Assembly: GCA_947652605.1 (NCBI GenBank)
Contig: OX393579.1
Span: 44,460,970-44,524,969 of the forward strand
Length of the DNA stretch: 64,000 nucleotides
Reading direction: 5' to 3'
Source of the DNA: Elmis aenea
Lineage: Eukaryota; Arthropoda; Insecta; Coleoptera; Elmidae
The notes beneath the pieces are model-generated. The model saw nothing but the letters and a program-made list of their open reading frames with translations, did not search any database and was not told the DNA's origin. The translations under genes and the position numbers were made by a program. Of the stretch, positions 57,076 through 64,000 are shown one piece after another (the stretch's first letter is position 1; each line of letters starts with the position of its first letter).

Positions 57076-57774
57076 ATGGCCGAGGCCGAATTAACACCGC
57101 CGCCCCCACCAAACATAAGTGGACATACACGGGGTTCTGATGGTGATTGGACGTGTGCTGAATGTGGAAATGTAAACTTTGCTCGCCGTAATGCTTGCAA
57201 TCGTTGTAGTAAAGAGCGTGCTCCGGCAGCCTCCAAACGAAAAAAATTAGGACAAGAGATAGGTAAAGCAGCTGCAGAAAAAAGCCGTGGTTTATTTAGT
57301 GCGGATGACTGGCAATGTAATAAGTGTGGTAACGTTAATTGGGCTAGAAGACAGCAATGTAACGTATGTAATGCCCCAAAATTTGGTGAAGTAGAAGAGC
57401 GTACTGGCTTAGGGGGAGGATATAACGATCGAGGTGTTGTTGAATATAAAGAAAGAAATGATTCAGACGATGAATATGATGAATTTGGCCGCAAAAAGAA
57501 AAAGAAGAACAAAAATGGTAACAAATCTGATGATTCTGATGAAGACGACGAGATACAAGACATTAAACCAGAAGAAAAGCCTCATCGACAGGTCGAGGAG
57601 GAGGAGGAGGAAGAGGATGATGAAGAAGAAGATGACGAAGATGGAGATTTATCAAAGTACGATCTGAGTGATTGGGGAAATGATACAGACATTAAACCAA
57701 AACCAAGATCAGATCGTAATAAATCACGTTCGCGATCTCGATCCCGATCGCCACGTGAGAGAAAGAAGTATTAG
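57076..57774 (+). CDS. ZRANB2: ZRANB2-type zinc-finger splicing factor
   Basis: Intact 232-residue single-exon frame. Two RanBP2-type zinc fingers: DWTCAECGNVNFARRNACNR (Trp25; Cys27, 30, 41, 44) and DWQCNKCGNVNWARRQQCNV (Trp79; Cys81, 84, 95, 98). Each keeps the NVN-x-ARR core that in ZRANB2 reads GGU in 5' splice-site-like RNA; finger 2 also has the stacking Trp89. Then EKSRGLFSADDW, EYDEFGRKKKKK, an acidic run (EEEEEEDDEEEDDEDGD), SKYDLSDW, and a short RS tail (RSRSRSRSRSPRERKKY). The protein acts in the nucleus in alternative splice-site choice. Vertebrate forms have about 320 residues with a much longer RS domain, so this tail is short. The preferred start is ATG 57076 (MAEAE), not the in-frame GTG 15 bases upstream. 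Confidence 0.95.
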   Translation: MAEAELTPPPPPNISGHTRGSDGDWTCAECGNVNFARRNACNRCSKERAPAASKRKKLGQEIGKAAAEKSRGLFSADDWQCNKCGNVNWARRQQCNVCNAPKFGEVEERTGLGGGYNDRGVVEYKERNDSDDEYDEFGRKKKKKNKNGNKSDDSDEDDEIQDIKPEEKPHRQVEEEEEEEDDEEEDDEDGDLSKYDLSDWGNDTDIKPKPRSDRNKSRSRSRSRSPRERKKY

Positions 57775-57918
57775 ACTGGTTTCTTTAGTACTATTAATTT
57801 AAAACGTGAAAAACTATTATTAAAAGCATTCGACGTTAAAAAAAATTGTGTTTTTGTAGTGTTGTAGTTAAAACATTTGAGTCTTGCATATTTTAATTGT
57901 AAGTCTTCTTAAATTTAC

Positions 57919-57924
57919 AATAAA
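57919..57924 (+). terminator. Polyadenylation signal of ZRANB2
   Basis: AATAAA 145 bases past the stop, the first canonical hexamer downstream. A second, longer 3' UTR is possible, as the following 1.6 kb is gene-free. Confidence 0.6.
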
Positions 57925-59535
57925 AGACAAACATTATTTTGTAAAAATTAAAATGTATTTAATTGGAATGTAAAATAATCTTTACAATTTTCATATGCAG
58001 TTTTAATATATTAAAAACTTATTGAATTTTTTATGAAAACTATTGTTAAAAAAAATGTCATTCCGATATGTGGAATCAAGTTGCATTTGAACTGTAACAA
58101 AATTTTGGGGCTCTGTTCAATCTTGCTTTGTTTATGAAATCCATACCTTCTTATACTCCTTCAAATAATTAATTTTTAAATTTTAATAATTTTGTAATAT
58201 TGTTTGATTATTTCCAATCTCTAAAGCTTCCTAGTTACATATTTACACATATCCTGCTATAAAAATACGTATTGTTATAATTTTAAGTATTTGTGTATAT
58301 AAGTCAATTGCATGTTATGATATTTTTTGTAAATAACTGAAATAATTTGCTTCATTAGGTGTTTTAATGTAGAAATAATTTTGTGTCAGAGATGGACCTG
58401 TAATTGCCTTCAAAATTGTTATATTGCTTTCATAAACCAATCTTTGTAATTGTGTAAAATGTTTTACATTTAATAAAGGCTGATTCAAAAAAGTTTGATG
58501 AAGTAATTTGCTGTTGAATTGTTGCGTATCATTTGAAAAATAAACTTTATTGCTGACAATGTCTAATGTAGTATCGTTGTGTCTGTTTAGGTATAGTAAA
58601 ACTAAGTTAGTACGTGAATTATGAATATTGTTTTTATATGAGAATTTTATTAAATGAGAATAGTTACTAAATATTGCATAATAGAAAATGTTTGCATTTT
58701 TTTACTTTTTGATATACCACAACAAATTTTAAATTGGCTTAATGTGGCAACGTCGCGTTTTTAAAAAAAAAGTCTTAACAACATAACCTTACAGGTGATT
58801 GTCCACAAATTTACGTACAGACACACATAATTTAGTGTTTGGAGTTAATAGAAGGATATTTTTGCACGTACAAAATATATATCACTCCAAATTTTTTTAT
58901 TCTACATAATATCAAGGTATTGAATTCACGATTCAAAGATGAACAAAATATAACTTTTAAAAACCGTGGTAACATTGTAACTCCATCTATACTTTGCTCC
59001 AATGCACATGTTCTGTGAATGTAGGTAAAAATGCATAGAAAGCCATCTCAAAATCACTATACAGTCTGTCTTTACATGTATTTTAATAAATAATTTTAGT
59101 TAAGAGAATATTGATAAAAAAGTAAAAAATTGATTGGTTGGATTATATAATAAAAATTAATTCCATTGACATCGCACAATTAAATTGAAAGTATAAGGTA
59201 AAAAAAATGGTTGCATCGCCTCTATCCACCTATTAAAAAATTTAAACATAATTCTCTACAGAAAAAAAAGAATACGTATTTTTAATTTTAAATAAAAAAT
59301 TCTGTACAGGGATACCAAAAAAATTTTAATACAATGTTTCTAAAAATATTTATTTGCTTCAAGCCAATGGTTTATAATGAAAAACAACATTTAAGAAAAT
59401 TAAAAATTTACATCGAATATCAGAGTATCACACATCTTTGGCAGGGGGGCACTTAGCAAACGTTTGTTTAACTGCAGTAATCCAGTAATAGTCAATACAT
59501 ATTTAAATACTTCCAAGTCGAAAGCACATTAAAAA
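57925..59535. other. Gene-free AT-rich interval between convergent genes
   Basis: Lies between the 3' ends of ZRANB2 (plus) and the 233-residue gene (minus). No coding frame, no clear repeat boundary. TTTATT at 59349-59354 is AATAAA on the minus strand, a candidate polyadenylation signal for the gene at 59536-60237. Confidence 0.5.
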
Positions 59536-60237
59536 TTAAAGAAGCCATACATTATTCTGTTGCGAAACTAGGTCAGTCTCTTTTTTTCGAGATAACTTTA
59601 AATTTTTTATTAAAGAGTCAAGATTGTCGTGTGCTTTACTCGCATTTTCTTGAGAACTCGTTTCTGAAGTTGAGGACAATTCGCTATCGGAACTAAAAAT
59701 ATCAAATAATTTAGGTCCATACACAACAGAGTTTTTGACACTAACTGTTTTTTTACTAGTCACTGTAGAATTATGTCCTTTTTCACATTTAAACTCGCTT
59801 TTATGAACAGTTCGTTTTTTCTTCTTCACACATACGACTGGGTCGAGAACAATATAAGTGTTCCGGCGTAATAAACGTCGATTATTTGGGGAATTTTGCA
59901 AATTTTGTACGCTGGATGTATCTTTTTTTTCATTTTTGTTTTTGAATAAGGGAATTTTTGAGCCACCTGCGCTGTGTAATTTTTTAGTTTCATTGTCCGA
60001 CTTATAGCCATTAGAAAATCGTTTGGTCGTATTTGTTGAAAAGCTAAAAGCTTTTCCAATTGCTGGAATTTTTGAATATGGAGTAAATATATCTAACCTT
60101 TTAGTTTTAGTTAAACTTGCAACACTACTGACTTCTCTATTATCGAAAACATCATCGTTACCTTTAATCGACCGAATATTATTCTCACTTTTAAATCGTT
60201 GTAGTTTAGCCGGATTTTTCGACGCGCGCGAATTCAT
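59536..60237 (-). CDS. Uncharacterised basic Ser/Lys-rich protein
   Basis: Complete 233-residue single-exon frame, MNSRASKNPAKLQRFKSENN to the stop at 59536. I do not recognise the family. It has no signal peptide, membrane segment or folded-domain signature. The sequence is highly charged and Ser/Thr/Asn-rich, probably disordered. Short features: TPYSKIPAIGKAF, SKIPLFKN, RRLLRRNTYIVLDP (the most hydrophobic, most constrained-looking stretch, with RxxL-type overlap), a KKKKR patch that could be a nuclear signal, and a serine/acidic run FSSDSELSSTSETSSQE, followed by a possible helix DNLDSLIKNLKL. Composition resembles small mitotic or chromatin regulators, but that is only an impression. It is the only long minus-strand frame here with no sign of being a repeat. 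Its start is 1.19 kb from, and divergent to, GCN1. Confidence 0.7.
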   Translation of the reverse strand: MNSRASKNPAKLQRFKSENNIRSIKGNDDVFDNREVSSVASLTKTKRLDIFTPYSKIPAIGKAFSFSTNTTKRFSNGYKSDNETKKLHSAGGSKIPLFKNKNEKKDTSSVQNLQNSPNNRRLLRRNTYIVLDPVVCVKKKKRTVHKSEFKCEKGHNSTVTSKKTVSVKNSVVYGPKLFDIFSSDSELSSTSETSSQENASKAHDNLDSLIKNLKLSRKKETDLVSQQNNVWLL

Positions 60238-61424
60238 TTACGATACTAATAACTAAATCAAATCACATTTTATACTTCCACAACGATGTGAGACACATTT
60301 CGTTGATCTGCGCACGACTAGAATACGTTTATTATTACTTTTTACTTTATCCACTTTGTAATGACTAAACCGATTATTTCGCTGATTAATATTGCATGTT
60401 GCGTGCTTTATGTTTGAATATCTATATTGTTGGCGATGGCGTCGTTTATTTAACAATTGTCATTTACTTTTTGATTTTGATGGTCATCTAGCTAGATAGC
60501 TTTGGATTTTTTTTTTGTTAGGCAAAATATTGATCAAACAACGTAGATATTTCCTGGGTATTTATTACACATTAAAATGTACATTAGGGATAGCAAAACA
60601 GTAACACAATGCATTCCACAGAACATTTGTAGATCTAGATAAAATGCACTATCTTTTTGTTGAATAATTATTGTTTCTTTTTGTTTGTGATTTTAACATT
60701 TATTTATTGTTTTTACCTTATCATAACTTTAAAACTTCCAAATCACCGATATCAACATAATTACAAAAAATATATACAGTGCCAAAATGACTATTTAAAT
60801 CGTTAAGTTAATCCTGCAGTTTATAATAAATTTATATATCGTTGAGTTCTATGAAAAAAAAATTCATTTGTATACATAGAAAAACAACGATTTACAACAG
60901 GTTGCTTGCTTAGGTTTACGTTTAATCACAATTTTGTGATCACAATGTTTATTTTTTTTTAAATAGGTCAAAATATTGACCGAAATACAAAAATTAATGC
61001 AAATTACAAAATTAAACAAGTGGTAAATATGACTTTTGTTGTGTTCCTGCCAAAATTTTATTCAAAACATGATTGTATGCCGTTTCCGAAAACTGCCAAA
61101 AATATTTACCATTAAAAATTTTGGTATGATTTGGCAATGCCGCATTTTTTCTCCAAAAATCTAACAAAATAAAATTAAGCTCAAGCAGAGTTGAATTACA
61201 TACAGAATAGATGTCAACTTTGATTTAATGTAAAATAACCCTAAAAAAATTCTTTTAAATATTGCATTTAAATTTCACATCTATGAGAAAATTATAAATA
61301 AAACAGAATATCTCACTTCACACCAATCTTTGGCTTAGTGTGCTTAGTGGCAACTGGCAACACTGTCACTGCACTTTCCTGCTGTCATTTTCATGCTGTC
61401 GAATGTCTAACATCGGTTTGGAAA
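60238..61424. other. Intergenic interval upstream of GCN1
   Basis: AT-rich; the 60238-60480 part is probably promoter and 5' UTR of the minus-strand gene. The region just before the GCN1 start (61325-61424) is richer in GC and contains CACTGTCACTGCACTTTCCTG, which looks promoter/5' UTR-like. No coding frame or clear repeat element found. Confidence 0.5.
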
Positions 61425-63945
61425 ATGGCAGAAAATCAGGAGGTAAGTTTTGTCACGTGTACTGAATTTATTTATGTATTTACGATATATTAAACAGTAT
61501 TATATAAAATATTTTAATTTTAGTTGGCTAAAGCTTTAAAGGATCTGCCACTTAAAATACAAACTGCTAGTTTGAAGGAAAGAAAAGAGGTTACTGAAAA
61601 TGTCATCAATGTTTTATCACATCCAGGTATTTAATATTCGAGAAAATTGTACCAAACGCCTTTATTTACTGTACTTGTTTGCAGCTTTCACAGAAACCAT
61701 TGTTAAAGGAATTTGTAAGATTTTGCAACTTACTTTACATAGATATCGCGACAGATCATCACAAATATTGGTTAAAAACTTGATTGTGGCCCTTATCCGA
61801 CATCACCCAGAATGGATGATCAAGAACTTTATTGTTGTTGGAACAGATATAGCAAATCAGTACAAGAATCTAGTTATCACGTAAGCAATTGTTTTTTTAT
61901 GATGATTCTTACAATGTTGAATTTTTTCATACATTTTTGCTTGCTGTATTTATTATACGTTTTTATATCAATATTAATTTATTGTGTAATGTGTCCTTAA
62001 AAAGTTAAAGCATGGAAACTTAATTAATCATCATTTTAGAAAATCTATTTCTGAAAGTGCTTTATGTGCACTTCACTGGACATGCTTAGTGTTGTTAAAT
62101 GGATGGAAAGTCGATCAAAATGTTATGAAACGTGAACTCTCAAAGCTGATTGAAACTCAGACAGTGCTTTACACAGCTGTCGTTTCTGCAGGAATTGGGA
62201 AAAGATCAAATAAAGCTGAAAAAATGGTAAGTTATGTTTAATACCAAATTTAGAGTTTTAGGGAGTACACTTTGGGGTAAAAAATTAAGATTTTGAAAGG
62301 AAAATTATATTAATAACCCACGGTGCTGTGTCGAATCAGCTAAATAGCTTCTTTAAAAAGATATTGGTATGTTAAGTTAAAGCAAATAAAATCATTTTGA
62401 ACAATCACAGCAATACCCAAAATAATTCTTAAAATATATTGTGAACATATTAAAATACATTTGTTTTGTTGATAAATATTTAGTAGAAAAAAATGCACAG
62501 TTACAAGCTTTTGTAAAAATATTGTCAGTCTTTTGTTTTTGAAGTTTTTTAAAATGACTGATAAAATTAAGAGAATATCTGTAATAGACATTCACTTGTT
62601 TTCTAGCTCAAAAGTTGACCAGTGTAATAAAATATGTGTTACCAACATAAAAATGTAATAAAAGATTTTAAAACAGTAAAGTGGTGGTACTCAAACTTTT
62701 TTTATGGAGGGCCACATATGAAGCTTGAAGTTTGCATGTCAAATTTCTCATGTATTTAAGTTTCATTCCAACGAAAGTTAATGGCATATATAATTTCAAT
62801 AAACGTGAGTCAAATTTACTGAACATGTTTGTAATCAGCACAGCATTTTTTCAGTCTCATGACAAAAATTGCCCTATGGTGGGCATTTAAAAGGCTTCTA
62901 ATAATGATCTCAAAACAACAAATCAGTTTGAAAGATTGTCAACTACTGGAGACAACTTTCTCTACCTCGCAGTTAGGGTTGCCATTTTTTATCAACAACA
63001 TTCCCGGAGATGATACCCAAAAAACGTTATTTTATCATTTTTTAAATTCAATTTCAAATTATGTTTGTTAGGTTTTTTTTGTTAACCATTTATCGTTAAA
63101 AGCTTGGATAATTATGGTTGTTATTAGACATTTGAAAAAAATTAAGTGATAAAGTAATACGTTTAGTAAAATATACATGTAAGTTAGCAAAATGTTTATT
63201 CCGGGAGGAAAATTGCCCTTTATGAGAGACACGAGGAAAGTAAAAATTGATGTTTCATTCCGGTAGACTCCCGGCCAAACCGGGAGTGTTGGCAACCCTA
63301 CTCGCAGTGTTATTACAAAACTACCATATTTCTATCATGGTGTTAATGGGCTGTATTTAGGGATCCCTGCATTTAAAGCGTGTCGCATAAAGCTCTCATA
63401 AAAGTTAATAAATCATCGGACATTAGTAAAATAATAAAAATGATGCTCCATAGTTAAAAGTTAAATCATCCGATTAAATTTTAACATACAAGGGTTTTTT
63501 ATATTCACGCATAGGGATAGAAACATTCTAAAAGTTTTATAATTTTATGTTTTTTTGGTATAATGTCAACATTTAACTTCTTTTTTTGTTGATTGTAAAT
63601 GAACTTTCAAGATAATCGACATGACATTTTTTTTACTCGCGAATATTAAAAACATCTCTTGTAATTTAACCTTTCTTAAGAAGTTATTAGTAATAACTGT
63701 GTATCCTTTTTATTGTAAAAATGTTGTGTCCCATTTCCTAATTAATCTCATATTAATTTTTCTTAATATTTATTGCAATATTTTTACAGCTTTTTAATAC
63801 CTGGACGTCTATACAAAGTGTTGAAACAATGTATTTAGATGCCTTAAAATCATTTGAACAGACCCATTTTGTGTGTGTCTTCAGTGCAGCATTAATAAAA
63901 TATTTAAACACAACAAATAATTCGGACATACTTAAAGAACACGTG
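61425..63945 (+). CDS. GCN1: GCN1, ribosome-bound activator of GCN2, N-terminal part
   Basis: Exons 61425-61442, 61524-61626, 61685-61880, 62040-62226 and 63790-63945 join in phase to 220 residues. The window ends exactly on the next acceptor (TTTTGTTTTAG, 63990-64000). The start is MAENQE, followed by LAKALKDLPLKIQTASLKER. Diagnostic stretch: VKGICKILQLTLHRYRDRSS, with ALHWTCLVLLNGW after it, matching the N-terminal HEAT region of GCN1. The full protein is about 2,600 residues of HEAT repeats; it binds ribosomes and lets GCN2 sense uncharged tRNA and collided ribosomes, triggering eIF2-alpha phosphorylation. Intron 4 (1.56 kb) carries a hAT-type MITE. The first coding exon has only six codons. 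Confidence 0.93.
62974..63300. mobile_element. hAT-type MITE, TAGGGTTGCCA ends, 8-bp TSD
   Basis: Ends TAGGGTTGCCA and TGGCAACCCTA. CTCGCAGT is duplicated at 62966-62973 and 63301-63308. Interior near the ends has CCCGGAGAT and CCCGGCCAAACCGGGAG strings. In GCN1 intron 4. Upstream, TGGTACTCAAACTTTTTTTA and GAGGGCCACA at 62690-62720 look like the left end of another, incomplete hAT element. Confidence 0.92.
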
Positions 63946-64000
63946 GTAAGTGCGCATTTAAGAAATCGTTACGGGGTGAATAATTTTTATTTTGTTTTAG

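Noticed and set aside
57018..57563. 181-codon open frame on the minus strand over ZRANB2
   Set aside because: It is the antisense shadow of the ZRANB2 coding sequence; the plus-strand frame has zinc fingers and family-wide similarity.

Overview
This is about 64 kb of AT-rich nuclear DNA from an insect. The genes have many small exons with GT/AG introns, the introns are swollen with transposon relics, and the encoded proteins look arthropod. A beetle with a large, repeat-rich genome fits well, but nothing here fixes the order or species. No tRNA, rRNA, CRISPR array or bacterial operon was seen.

Genes from left to right: (1) minus strand, 746-32829, the first 14 coding exons (about 1,212 residues, tail domain only) of an axonemal dynein heavy chain of the DNAH2 type; the motor part lies beyond the left edge. 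(2) plus strand, 33038-39180, a complete five-exon tetraspanin of the peripherin/RDS type, 441 residues. Its start lies only 208 bp from the dynein start, and an RFX X-box-like motif sits between them. (3) minus strand, 49777-56397 plus a probable tiny terminal exon near 43620, the PP2A scaffold subunit A (Pp2A-29B/PPP2R1A). (4) plus strand, 57076-57774, a single-exon ZRANB2 splicing factor. (5) minus strand, 59536-60237, a 233-residue basic, Ser/Lys-rich protein of unknown function. (6) plus strand, 61425 to the right edge, the first five exons of GCN1, the ribosome-associated activator of GCN2.

Most of the rest is mobile DNA. Many boundaries can be read directly as terminal inverted repeats (TIRs) with target-site duplications (TSDs). 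The richest locus is 11086-15370: a LINE tail is split by an hAT element, which is split by a second hAT-like element, which is split by a P-superfamily element (53-bp perfect TIRs, 7-bp TSD, a 345-codon C-terminal transposase ORF), which is split by a 449-bp hAT MITE. A short P-type MITE with the same ends and the same 7-bp TSD length lies at 28684-28912. A second stack (47100-49627) lies in a PP2A intron, and a shorter relative at 53771-54202 serves as its empty-site control. Long palindromic 'foldback' elements with ends like CAGGGTG and TA target sites occur at least nine times; several share a sub-terminal GGGATCTCGCTTA-like motif. Others are a head-to-head mariner duplication (15671-16386), a TTAA-flanked piggyBac-like element (39823-42310) and several hAT MITEs with perfect 8-bp duplications.

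The PP2A, ZRANB2 and GCN1 genes are housekeeping. The dynein/peripherin pair is a plausible co-regulated ciliary unit and is the most testable biological idea in the window.
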